Assembly (NCBI GenBank): GCA_045643145.1 | Contig: JAZUKG010000163.1 | Location: 1 to 64,000, forward strand | Direction: 5' to 3' | DNA length: 64,000 bases | Source: SVFI01 sp045643145 | Lineage (GTDB): Bacteria; Bacillota; Clostridia; Lachnospirales; Lachnospiraceae | Shown: piece after piece, positions 34,884 through 42,961 of the stretch | How positions within the stretch are numbered: the stretch's first letter is position 1 | Layout of the letters: each line of letters begins with the position of its first letter | Program-made: the position numbers and the translations under genes | The notes under the pieces: model-generated | The model's input: only the letters and a program-made list of their open reading frames with translations | What the model was told of the DNA's origin: nothing | Database searches by the model: none

Positions 34884-36446
34884 ATGACAAGCGAATTTAC
34901 GGCAAATCTTCCGGAAAATTTCAGGACACGCATGCAGGCTATGCTGGGCTCGGAGTGGGACAGCTTCCTTAATAGCTATGAAAAAGACAATAGCCACGGA
35001 CTTCGCGTAAATACCCTGAAATTAACTATGGAGGATTTATTACAAAATACATATTTTTCCCAAAATGAGAAAACTCTGAATCAGGTTCCCTGGGCCAAGG
35101 ACGGACTCGAATATCCTTCTGCTTTTACTCCGGGTAAATATCCGTTGCATGAAGCAGGTGCCTATTATATTCAGGAACCTTCTGCCATGATTCCGGCTTC
35201 TTATCTAAACAGCACGCCCGGCGAATGTATTTTGGATCTTTGCGCCGCTCCCGGCGGAAAAAGTACGCAGATTGCATCCGGAATGCAGCAAAAAGGCATT
35301 CTGATGGTAAACGAAATTCACCCTGCGCGAGCAAAAATTCTGTCTGAGAACATAGAACGTATGGGAATTGCCAATGCCGTGGTATTAAATGAAACACCGC
35401 AAAAACTGGCCATGGCCTTTCCTCTGTGTTTTGACAAGATTATGGTAGATGCTCCCTGCTCCGGGGAAGGCATGTTTCGTAAAAATGAAGAGGCAATCCA
35501 TCAGTGGAGCAGCGAAAATGTAGAAATATGTGCAAAAAGACAGGATGAAATTTTAGACTGTGCTGCCCGTATGTGCAAAGCCGGCGGAACCATCGTATAT
35601 TCTACCTGCACCTTTGCTCCGTTGGAAAATGAGGGCACTATTTTGCGCTTTTTGAAAAAGCATCCGGATTTTCATGTGGAAAATGTAGTTAAAATAGAAG
35701 GAATGTCAGCCGGAAATGTTGATTTCCTGAATTGCCCTGCCAAAGAAAACGAAGCCTACGAAGCTGAGGATTTTACCTATGATGAAAACCTCAAAGCTCA
35801 AATCAGTAAAACCATCAGGCTATTCCCGCATAAAGCCATCGGGGAAGGTCACTTTATTGCAGTCCTGAAAAAAGACGGTGAATTATCCGCTGCCGCCTTT
35901 CATGGCCCATCAGAAGGCTATTCACTCATTGACGGAAAAATCAAGACTTCATCTGATACCAAAAAGAAAGCGCCAAAAGGAAAAGCCGGCAAAAAAACTG
36001 CTCCAAACAGTACCGATTTTCTTTCTGCCGTTCAGGAATTTATCGATACAGAAATGAAAGAAATACCGGACGGACGTATCATACAGTTTGGTCAGCAAAT
36101 TTACCTTCAGACCGAAGCCTTTCCTCTCTTATCAGGACTCAAGGTACTGCGTCCCGGCCTTCATTTAGGCTCCGTAGAAAAGGGACGTTTTGAGCCGAGT
36201 CATGCACTGGCATTGTGGGCTGATGAGCAGAAGGTTTCGCATTATGTAAACCTATCATCTGCAAATCCGGAGGAATACCGGATTGCCTGCCAGTTCATTG
36301 AAGGACAGACCTTCCCGTATGAAGGCGAAAAAGGCTGGTATGTTATTTGCCTCGATCACATTTCCCTGGGCTACGGAAAGCTGGCCGGAAATATCATGAA
36401 AAATCATTACCCCAAAGGGCTTAGAAAAAGCTGCGGTCAAGTATAA
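34884..36446 (+). CDS. rRNA cytosine-C5 methyltransferase, RsmF/RsmB type
   Basis: 520 aa. Class I SAM-dependent NOL1/NOP2/sun enzyme: the SAM site is LDLCAAPGGKSTQIA, and the two catalytic Cys regions are DAPCSGEGMFRK and YSTCTFAPLENE. The C-terminal third, after a basic linker (about 350-370), resembles the RNA-binding domain of RsmF-type proteins (KVLRPGLHLGSVEKGRFEPSHALAL). Methylates 16S rRNA cytosines by analogy. It is the first plus-strand gene in the window, is divergent from the L,D-transpeptidase, and ends inside a terminator hairpin. Confidence 0.93.
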   Translation: MTSEFTANLPENFRTRMQAMLGSEWDSFLNSYEKDNSHGLRVNTLKLTMEDLLQNTYFSQNEKTLNQVPWAKDGLEYPSAFTPGKYPLHEAGAYYIQEPSAMIPASYLNSTPGECILDLCAAPGGKSTQIASGMQQKGILMVNEIHPARAKILSENIERMGIANAVVLNETPQKLAMAFPLCFDKIMVDAPCSGEGMFRKNEEAIHQWSSENVEICAKRQDEILDCAARMCKAGGTIVYSTCTFAPLENEGTILRFLKKHPDFHVENVVKIEGMSAGNVDFLNCPAKENEAYEAEDFTYDENLKAQISKTIRLFPHKAIGEGHFIAVLKKDGELSAAAFHGPSEGYSLIDGKIKTSSDTKKKAPKGKAGKKTAPNSTDFLSAVQEFIDTEMKEIPDGRIIQFGQQIYLQTEAFPLLSGLKVLRPGLHLGSVEKGRFEPSHALALWADEQKVSHYVNLSSANPEEYRIACQFIEGQTFPYEGEKGWYVICLDHISLGYGKLAGNIMKNHYPKGLRKSCGQV

Positions 36447-36460
36447 CCGCAGCTTTTACA
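36427..36460. terminator. Bidirectional terminator between the rRNA methyltransferase and DUF4129 genes
   Basis: Stem AAAGCTGCGGT (36427-36437) with ACCGCAGCTTT (36446-36456) spans the stop codon of the plus-strand gene and is followed by T-rich sequence. The minus-strand gene ends at 36477, so both convergent genes can use it. Confidence 0.85.
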
Positions 36461-36476
36461 TTTTCTGTTTCGTTAT

Positions 36477-37688
36477 TTATGATTCACCCTTACCGGAGCC
36501 CATTCCGTATCGAACTTCCTCATATTGCCGGTGCAGAGTCTGTACCGCCTCCTGCGAATCAATTTCATAATAGGTTTCAATCTCATGCGGAGTAAAGAAT
36601 CTCGGAATTCTTTCTCCTTTTTTCTTGTACTTCCATATGAGTTTTTTGTATTGACGTCTGATTTGATTTTCCCTTCCCCCGGATCGTCTTTTGAAAAATC
36701 CTTTTCCGAGACTTTCTGCCTCATCGGGGATATCCTCTATCAAATCATCGTCAAAGGTTGCCTCGCTAAAGGCCTTGGCCCTGGCCATATATCGAAGTGC
36801 CAGCTGATAGATGACAAAGACTGCAATCATACCAAACATAGAATAAACAATGGCATTCATCCACGCCGGAGTTTCTATCGCATCATCCATATTGACTTTT
36901 AGCTTAAACGCTTCTCCTGCATCTCCATCCATATCCGGCTTGATAAATCTTTCCAGTCTCCAGTTAAGCTTTTCGGCTGTAATATAGCGCCTTTGCGAAA
37001 TCTGTGACATCGCGCCTCCCAATAGCAGCAAAATCACCAGCGCTGTGATAAGCATAATCACTGTATTTACAAAACGGATTCTTCTGACCGGAAGATTGAT
37101 GACACGTTTTCTCAGCGAAACAAAACTGATATATCTGCCATAGTATCCGATGTAGTAATAACAAATCAAATAGAGCCCCATAAATACCAGTGAAAAATCA
37201 CCGGCTTCCTTGTTATGAATGAACAAGGATCCTATATAAGAAAATGCCAGGATAAATATCTCAATTTCTCCCAAATAAAACGGCTCTGCCTTTTTGGTCT
37301 CCGGATCCCTTCTCGCTCCTGCCTGAAACAGGGCTATGAGTGAAAACAGACTGATCACCCACCATGCCACCATCGGCTCTTCGCATCCCAGTTCCACCGC
37401 ATAATTGGTCCCGGTAATAAAGCAAAGCACCAGCATCAAAATATGCACGAGGACATATACAACAAAAAATCTGCATTTTACAATCAAAAACAGATTGATA
37501 GTGGTACAAATGGTCAATGCCAAAATCGTATATAACTGATACTCTCCATTGCCATGAAACTCTTTTTTCATAGCACAGGCATCTATTAAAACCATCGTAA
37601 ACAAAATGACATTGGATACAATCAGTGCCACATAATATAAAAATGTCATGACAAAAGTCGCCACTTTTATTTCTTGTTTCTTTTCCAT
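36477..37688 (-). CDS. Polytopic membrane protein with C-terminal DUF4129-like domain
   Basis: 403 aa. About eight predicted membrane segments cover residues 10-320. A soluble C-terminal domain (about 345-403) has IRRQYKKLIWKYKKKG, then PHEIETYYE and LHRQYEEVRYG, the DUF4129 pattern often found at the end of transglutaminase-like membrane proteins. No transglutaminase Cys-His-Asp core is present. The ATG overlaps the DUF58 stop by one base (TAATG), so the genes are coupled. Part of a MoxR-DUF58-DUF4129 operon; role in the envelope is inferred. Confidence 0.75.
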   Translation of the reverse strand: MEKKQEIKVATFVMTFLYYVALIVSNVILFTMVLIDACAMKKEFHGNGEYQLYTILALTICTTINLFLIVKCRFFVVYVLVHILMLVLCFITGTNYAVELGCEEPMVAWWVISLFSLIALFQAGARRDPETKKAEPFYLGEIEIFILAFSYIGSLFIHNKEAGDFSLVFMGLYLICYYYIGYYGRYISFVSLRKRVINLPVRRIRFVNTVIMLITALVILLLLGGAMSQISQRRYITAEKLNWRLERFIKPDMDGDAGEAFKLKVNMDDAIETPAWMNAIVYSMFGMIAVFVIYQLALRYMARAKAFSEATFDDDLIEDIPDEAESLGKGFFKRRSGGRENQIRRQYKKLIWKYKKKGERIPRFFTPHEIETYYEIDSQEAVQTLHRQYEEVRYGMGSGKGES

Positions 37689-38809
37689 TACGTTAATTCC
37701 CATAAATAATGTGTTAGACCTGCTGCTTTTACAACTTCTCTTCCCTTTTTCATTTCCACCGGCTGAATCCACAATATAGGCGTTTCCTTGGCCAGCATAG
37801 CAATCGCATCACGATTGGCTTCCAGATTTTTAGAAATGATACAGCAAAGTCCCTCTGCTTCTTTTAATTTTTGCTCCAATATCGGCTGCGGATGAATATT
37901 TTTTTCTTCATCCTTAATACTGAAAGGAATCATTTTTTGACCGGTATCAATCAGGGCAAAACGCTTTTCCAGTTCGCTTTTATTTGCCAGAACATCTGCC
38001 ATGGAAAAATCAAAAGTTTCCTCGGTATTTGCCCAAACCGATACATCCATTCCTGCTCTCATCAATGACAGCACCAGGCTGTCTGCAATACTGATGGTTT
38101 CCTCCAAAAGTTTGGGTTCCTTGAGCATGATTGGCTCTTCTAAATCCACAAAAAGATTGACTACGCCTTGATGGGTCGAATCAAAGGTGTTTACCATCCA
38201 CTGACCCATTCTGGCACTCGCCTTGTAATTGATATTCTTCATCGGGTCTGTCGTGGTGTATTCTCGAATGGATGAAAAGCTGAACGGATCCTCATAGAGG
38301 TTCTTTTGACAGCTGACATCTCCCATCATACGTTCACAAAGCAGTTTTATTTCTTTGACATCTACTAACTTTGGATATACATAAATCGATGTATACACCG
38401 GCTGTTTCGCTAAAAACTTGTCACCGGAAAGCAGAATATAAGATACCAAATCTACTTCATTAATTTCATAAAAGCCTCTTCTTTCACAAGTTGCCTGTAT
38501 TTTTCGAGTGATTCTCTGTCTTCCCGACATAGAAAAGACATCTCGTTTATACATGTAGTCTGACTTTACTGCATTGGCCATATCGGCAAACATCATGGAA
38601 CGGTCATTTTGAAATCCTACCTCTATAATCGGAAGCGGCATCTTTTTACGATTTTCAATTCGTTCCTTGATAACAATCTGCTGTCCCACATGCACACTGC
38701 TCATGTCATAGCTTAAATCCACTCTTAAATTTCGATACCAGTTTCTGTCATAGTATCTGAGCGTTAGCTTAAACAAAAGAAAGAAGCCTAAGAGTAAAAT
38801 AATTATCAT
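37688..38809 (-). CDS. DUF58 domain protein
   Basis: 373 aa. The first 15 residues are a membrane segment (IIILLLGFFLLFKLTL). A beta-rich N-terminal half follows. The DUF58 block SFSSIREYTTTDPMKNINYKASARMGQWMV (about 200-230) is typical, followed by a von Willebrand A-like half starting NLFVDLEEP. DUF58 proteins pair with MoxR ATPases. The start overlaps the moxR stop by 4 bp (ATGA), and the stop overlaps the next ATG. Confidence 0.87.
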   Translation of the reverse strand: MIIILLLGFFLLFKLTLRYYDRNWYRNLRVDLSYDMSSVHVGQQIVIKERIENRKKMPLPIIEVGFQNDRSMMFADMANAVKSDYMYKRDVFSMSGRQRITRKIQATCERRGFYEINEVDLVSYILLSGDKFLAKQPVYTSIYVYPKLVDVKEIKLLCERMMGDVSCQKNLYEDPFSFSSIREYTTTDPMKNINYKASARMGQWMVNTFDSTHQGVVNLFVDLEEPIMLKEPKLLEETISIADSLVLSLMRAGMDVSVWANTEETFDFSMADVLANKSELEKRFALIDTGQKMIPFSIKDEEKNIHPQPILEQKLKEAEGLCCIISKNLEANRDAIAMLAKETPILWIQPVEMKKGREVVKAAGLTHYLWELT

Positions 38810-39732
38810 AAGCGTTCCCAGTTCTCCGTTGGTACATCTACCTGTGCTAATACCTGTTTGATTTTGCTCAGTTTTTCCTGGTCAGAACCCAGGTTGTCCA
38901 TATATCTGTGAGCCAGTACATACGGAGCGACTGTCTTGATATCTTCCGGTACTACATAGTCTCTGCCGTTTACCATTGCAAAGCTTTGGCTCATCTTTAA
39001 AAGTGCCAAAGTACCTCGAGGTCCTACTCCCTGCATAGATCCGTTTCTGGTTGCCTGAAGTAAAGATACAATATACTGTCTTAACTGTTTATGTACATAG
39101 ATATGACTTACCTTTTCCTGCAATGCCAGGATTTCTTCCTTGGTGATGACAGGCTGTACCTTTTCAATCGGAGTATCCTCGATATACATATCTACCATTG
39201 CTTCTTCCTGCTGCTGGGTTAAATTCCCCATAGAAAGCTTTAACATAAAACGGTCCAGCTGCGCCTGCGGCAGTGGGAAACATCCCAAGGTTTCTACCGG
39301 GTTCTGTGTCGCAATAACAAAGAACGGATTGTCCAGTTCTCTGGTTACACCATCTGTCGTTACTCTGTTTTCGCCCATACATTCCAACAAGCTGGACTGT
39401 GTTCTCGGTGTCGCACGGTTAATTTCATCTGCCAGTAAAATATTGGTAAATACAGGACCCGGACGGAAGGTAAATTCACTCGTCTTTTGATTGAAAAATG
39501 AAATACCGGTTACGTCTGCAGGTAATAAATCCGGAGTAAACTGAATACGACTTTGATCCAGTCCGAGAGACTGTGCAAGTGCTCTGACCATCATCGTTTT
39601 TCCTGTTCCCGGAAGGTCCTCTAAAAGTACATGCCCCTTTGCAAAAAAGGCTGCCAAAATCAGAGTGGTAACATCCTCTTTTCCTACAATGACTGTGGAA
39701 ATCGAATCCTTTATCTGTTTTATTTTATCCAT
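38806..39732 (-). CDS. MoxR-family AAA+ ATPase
   Basis: 308 aa. Walker A is EDLPGTGKTMM, Walker B ILLADEINRATPRTQSSLLECM, and sensor 1 FVIATQNPVE. The C-terminal lid includes PEDIKTVAPYVLAHR. MoxR ATPases act as chaperones for metal insertion or assembly, normally with DUF58/VWA proteins, which is what follows here. The ATG at 39732 has AAGGAG with 8-nt spacing; an earlier in-frame ATG eight codons upstream would overlap that site. Confidence 0.93.
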   Translation of the reverse strand: MDKIKQIKDSISTVIVGKEDVTTLILAAFFAKGHVLLEDLPGTGKTMMVRALAQSLGLDQSRIQFTPDLLPADVTGISFFNQKTSEFTFRPGPVFTNILLADEINRATPRTQSSLLECMGENRVTTDGVTRELDNPFFVIATQNPVETLGCFPLPQAQLDRFMLKLSMGNLTQQQEEAMVDMYIEDTPIEKVQPVITKEEILALQEKVSHIYVHKQLRQYIVSLLQATRNGSMQGVGPRGTLALLKMSQSFAMVNGRDYVVPEDIKTVAPYVLAHRYMDNLGSDQEKLSKIKQVLAQVDVPTENWERL

Positions 39733-39849
39733 AGTTTTTGCTCCTTTATTATTCACTTTTTGTGATATCTTCTCTACTTAGCATTTTATCTTTTAATTGT
39801 ATCATAAATGTATCATTTCATGCAGTGAATGGAATTTATATTTAATCAG

Positions 39850-39903
39850 AGAAGGCTATATATAAAAAGAGGTCTATATATAAAAAGAAGGCTATATATA
39901 AAA
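39850..39903. repeat. Three tandem 18-bp repeats
   Basis: AGAAGGCTATATATAAAA at 39850-39867, a two-base variant at 39868-39885, and an exact copy at 39886-39903. A 17-nt inverted version lies at 40002-40018, so the array forms the left arm of the palindromic element. Confidence 0.88.
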
Positions 39904-40018
39904 CACTCCAAAGCCGCTCTCGCTTAGTTGGCAAGATGTAACAGTGCTAAACTCGAAAAAACCTCGTTAAGCACTGACACTTGCCAAAAACTTTGTCGTC
40001 GTTTTATATATGCCTTCT
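39886..40018 (-). repeat. Palindromic repeat family, copy 4 (complete)
   Basis: The outer arms are the third 18-bp repeat (39886-39903) and its inverted partner (40002-40018). The next stem is TTGGCAAG (39928-39935) with CTTGCCAA (39980-39987). The 35-nt core at 39942-39976, read on the minus strand, differs from copy 3 at five positions; four of those are two paired changes that keep the stem. Family tail TTACATCTTG is present. Confidence 0.83.
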
Positions 40019-40046
40019 TAGTCTATTTTTGAATACTATTAAAAAC

Positions 40047-40973
40047 CTACTTCAGGAAACCTTCGATGATTTTCTGCTGTGCTTCTTCCTCTGTCAATCC
40101 CAGCGTCTGAAGCTTGATAATCTGTTCACCGGCAATCTTTCCGATCGCTGCCTCGTGAATCAGCTGCGCATCCAAATTTGCTGCTTCGAGTGCAGGCTTT
40201 GCCAATACTCTTCCGTTATCAGCGAGAATGGCGTCACATTCGCTGTGTCCGGTACATCTGCATTTTCCGTTGATAACAGAAGTAAATTCCTGATAAGAGT
40301 TACCTCTGGCTACCGAACGTGACATCAAATCTACTGCACTGTCATCGCCTTCCATATCTACTACAAAATCTGTCTGGGCTTTATCTTCACCGTTTGTCAT
40401 GATACGTTCTCTGACAATCAGTTTTGCTCTTTCTTTTAATACCGCTTTGGTTTTACGAACGGTAGAATCCACACCGCCCAGCTGTACGGTATCCATCTCC
40501 AGATAAGAATCCTCATCCAAAAACGCATCGGTTACCGGGTCGATTCTGCGAAATGCCTTGGCACTACCATTCCCTAAATGCTTTTCCTGATATAAAACCT
40601 TGGATCCTTTTTTCAGGAAAAAGCGGTGAATTCCATTATGTTTTGCTTCTCCTTCATTATCCGCATGAATACCGCAGCCTGCTACGACTGTAACGTCTGC
40701 ATCTTCACCGATAAAGAAATCATTGTATACCAGATCACTGACATTACTTCTGGTAACACAGGCCGGAATGAAAACCTTTTCTCCTTTGGTATTCGGAGCT
40801 ACATGAATTTCAATACCGCTGCCGTCTTCCTTGGAAATAATTTTGATATTTTCAGTAGACTGTCTTCCGACACATCCGCCGTCCTGTCTGATATTGTATG
40901 CGCCCTTAAAGGTTCCGTCATAATCGGAAATCTCTTTCAGCAGGCTTTCTGTTGTTTCTGACATCTGATTCAT
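40047..40973 (-). CDS. SufB/SufD-family Fe-S cluster assembly scaffold
   Basis: 308 aa, shorter than a full SufB (about 470) and lacking its N-terminal region. The beta-helix core is clear (DFFIGEDADVTVVAGCGIHAD, EDSYLEMDTVQLGG, RNSYQEFTSVINGKCRCTGHSECDAIL), and the C-terminal helices have IHEAAIGKIAGEQIIKLQTLGLTEEEA. It should form a scaffold with SufC. It begins 9 bp after sufC. No sufS, sufU or sufD is nearby, so this is a minimal two-gene system. Whether to name it sufB, sufD or smsB needs phylogeny. Confidence 0.9.
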   Translation of the reverse strand: MNQMSETTESLLKEISDYDGTFKGAYNIRQDGGCVGRQSTENIKIISKEDGSGIEIHVAPNTKGEKVFIPACVTRSNVSDLVYNDFFIGEDADVTVVAGCGIHADNEGEAKHNGIHRFFLKKGSKVLYQEKHLGNGSAKAFRRIDPVTDAFLDEDSYLEMDTVQLGGVDSTVRKTKAVLKERAKLIVRERIMTNGEDKAQTDFVVDMEGDDSAVDLMSRSVARGNSYQEFTSVINGKCRCTGHSECDAILADNGRVLAKPALEAANLDAQLIHEAAIGKIAGEQIIKLQTLGLTEEEAQQKIIEGFLK

Positions 40974-40982
40974 AATTTATAC

Positions 40983-41711
40983 CTAATCCTTCTGTGATTT
41001 CTTTTCCAATGGACAGCTTGGTCTTTTTTCTCCGGCTAAAAGCGTCGGAAGTACCTCGTCCTTGGTTCCGTGAGTACGAACGCATCCGTTTGCAATTACG
41101 ATAATTTCATCTGCAATTTCCAAAATACGTTCCTGATGCGAAATCACCAGTAAGGTTCCCTTTGTTTCCTTTTGAATTTCCTGGAAGGTTTCTACTAATT
41201 TAGAAAAGCTCCACAAATCAATACCTGCTTCCGGTTCATCAAAAATAGAAAGCTTTGCGTTTCTGGCAAGTACCGAAGCGATTTCAATTCTTTTGATTTC
41301 TCCTCCGGAAAGTCCTGCATTTACTTCTCGATTAATATATTCTCTGGCACAAAGTCCAACCTTTTCGAGCAGTTTGCAAAGTTCTGATTCGGTTAAGGTC
41401 TCTCCTGCTGCGAGATCCAACAGGTCTCTGACGAGCAGTCCCTTAAAACGAACCGGCTGCTGGAACGCATAAGCGATTCCCTTTTTTGCTCTCTGTGTAA
41501 TATCTAAACTGGTAATATCCTCACCTTCAAAGGTGATCGTACCGCTGGTCGGAGTTTCCAGTCCTGCAATAAGTTTTGCCAGGCTAGTCTTACCTCCTCC
41601 GTTTGGTCCTGTTACCACGATAAGTTTTCCCTCTGACAAGGAAAAGCTAATGTCTTTTATAATATTTTCGCCGTCTGCTACTTCCCAGGCGATATGATCG
41701 AGTTTCAGCAT
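40983..41711 (-). CDS. sufC: SufC-like ABC ATPase for Fe-S cluster assembly
   Basis: 242 aa soluble ABC ATPase. Walker A VTGPNGGGKTSLAKLIAG, signature LSGGEIKRIEIA, Walker B LSIFDEPEAGIDLWS and H-loop VISHQE all fit SufC; the linker EAGIDLWSFSKL is SufC-like. The ATG at 41711 has AAAGGAGG 6 nt upstream. It precedes the sufB-like gene by 9 bp and follows a small protein gene by about 60 bp. Confidence 0.93.
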   Translation of the reverse strand: MLKLDHIAWEVADGENIIKDISFSLSEGKLIVVTGPNGGGKTSLAKLIAGLETPTSGTITFEGEDITSLDITQRAKKGIAYAFQQPVRFKGLLVRDLLDLAAGETLTESELCKLLEKVGLCAREYINREVNAGLSGGEIKRIEIASVLARNAKLSIFDEPEAGIDLWSFSKLVETFQEIQKETKGTLLVISHQERILEIADEIIVIANGCVRTHGTKDEVLPTLLAGEKRPSCPLEKKSQKD

Positions 41712-41773
41712 GCTTGTCCTCCTTTGCATTCTTTCTGATTATACACTAAAAGACCTTTTTTACATAGTAAAAT

Positions 41774-42067
41774 TTAATATTTAGGGAATTCTTCATTCAA
41801 ATATGCCACGATTTCTTCCAGTCCCTCTTCACTAAATGCAAACTCCTTATGTATTTTCTCCTCTGTTGTCTTTGTAAAGTTCAGCGGCCCCTTCCAGGTA
41901 ATCAGCTCAAGATGCGCATCTTTGTTTTTATCCGGATTTCTGTCATATCTGACATCTTCAAAGGGAAGTCTTGCCACGCGATATCTTAAATTCCCGATGC
42001 TTCCGTAAAAAGCCTCTCCATAATTAAAAAATGAAATATGATAAATATCATCCTTTTTTACTTCCAT
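41774..42067 (-). CDS. Conserved hypothetical protein
   Basis: 97 aa, soluble, mixed charge, no cysteine. Features include an aromatic N-terminus (IYHISFFNYGEAFYGSIGNLRYRVARLPFEDV) and a helical C-terminus (EEGLEEIVAYLNEEFPKY). I do not recognise a named domain. It lies 10 bp after the Rossmann-fold gene and is probably translated from the same transcript. No function can be assigned. Confidence 0.6.
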   Translation of the reverse strand: MEVKKDDIYHISFFNYGEAFYGSIGNLRYRVARLPFEDVRYDRNPDKNKDAHLELITWKGPLNFTKTTEEKIHKEFAFSEEGLEEIVAYLNEEFPKY

Positions 42068-42077
42068 GACAATCTCC

Positions 42078-42914
42078 TTATCTTTCTATCGTTTGCAAAA
42101 GAAGCTCATAGCTCTTTTGTCTCTGTTCGTCAAACGGCCACAGCACACTGTATTCCTGATACTTTGAGTATTCCCCGGCGCGATTTTTCAAATCACATAT
42201 TGCCTGATAAGCTCCCTCAACAGCCTGTCCGTTTTCACATCGTTTCCACTCATTTCCTGCTATCAGAATTCCTTTAGTTTTCTGCAATAACAGGTCATTG
42301 ATTTTAGGAATGCAATTCTGATTTTGCTTTTTCAATGCTTTCAGAGCGCTGCTGCCTTCAAATTCCATTCCTAAAGATGCATAAATCATCTCAATAGGAT
42401 AAGCATAGCCTGACTGAAGCTGACTAAACAGCCCGATTGCAATCACCGCATCATATTCCTTTTTAAGCTCTGACAGAAAATCCTTTTTCTCATTAAAAGT
42501 CTGTGTCAAAAGCTCGCATACAAAATCATCAAACTCCCTCGGTTGCAATCCTGCTGCCTTTATTTGGCGCAGCTCTTCTTCCATCCTGTCTACAAACTCC
42601 TGCTCTGCTTTTTGCTCCGTTCCTGTCACAGATCCGGTGATCATTTTTACCCGCTTATCGTCTGACAGATGATACTGAAAAAGTGCTCTCTCCATCGCTT
42701 CCGTATCATAATCCAAAAGCGTAATAACATGACCGTTATCTATTAGCATACCCAAATCGATATCATTGCATTCACCGGCTCCCACAATCAGAACCTGCGG
42801 ATACTCTGTCAGCAAAGAAACCAGAAAACCGGTCAGGCCCTCTCTATACTCGCTCCAGGCTTCATGTGCACCTATTATATATGAACTTGTCTTTATCTTT
42901 TCATATAAAGTCAT
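42078..42914 (-). CDS. Rossmann-fold protein, class I methyltransferase-like
   Basis: 278 aa. The segment PQVLIVGAGECNDIDLGMLI followed by VITLLDYD (about 40-70) is the glycine-rich loop and acidic strand end of a SAM-dependent methyltransferase fold. The rest is helical with no catalytic motif I recognise. I chose the ATG at 42914, which has AAGGAAA 7 nt upstream; a longer in-frame start overlaps the protease gene. It lies between an S8 protease and a small protein. Target unknown; it could also bind another nucleotide cofactor. Confidence 0.6.
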   Translation of the reverse strand: MTLYEKIKTSSYIIGAHEAWSEYREGLTGFLVSLLTEYPQVLIVGAGECNDIDLGMLIDNGHVITLLDYDTEAMERALFQYHLSDDKRVKMITGSVTGTEQKAEQEFVDRMEEELRQIKAAGLQPREFDDFVCELLTQTFNEKKDFLSELKKEYDAVIAIGLFSQLQSGYAYPIEMIYASLGMEFEGSSALKALKKQNQNCIPKINDLLLQKTKGILIAGNEWKRCENGQAVEGAYQAICDLKNRAGEYSKYQEYSVLWPFDEQRQKSYELLLQTIER

Positions 42915-42961
42915 AACTATCTTTCCTTCTTTGGTCATTTTACAACCCATAGGAGGCTTTT

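Larger units (their letters stand above)
39733..40046. other. Intergenic region between moxR and sufB with repeat element
   Basis: About 310 bp without a gene. It holds the moxR upstream region (a possible -10 TACAAT near 39800, weak -35), three 18-bp direct repeats (39850-39903), and a full copy of the palindromic family (39928-39987) bracketed by inverted copies of the direct-repeat unit. No other terminator is seen after sufB. Confidence 0.75.
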
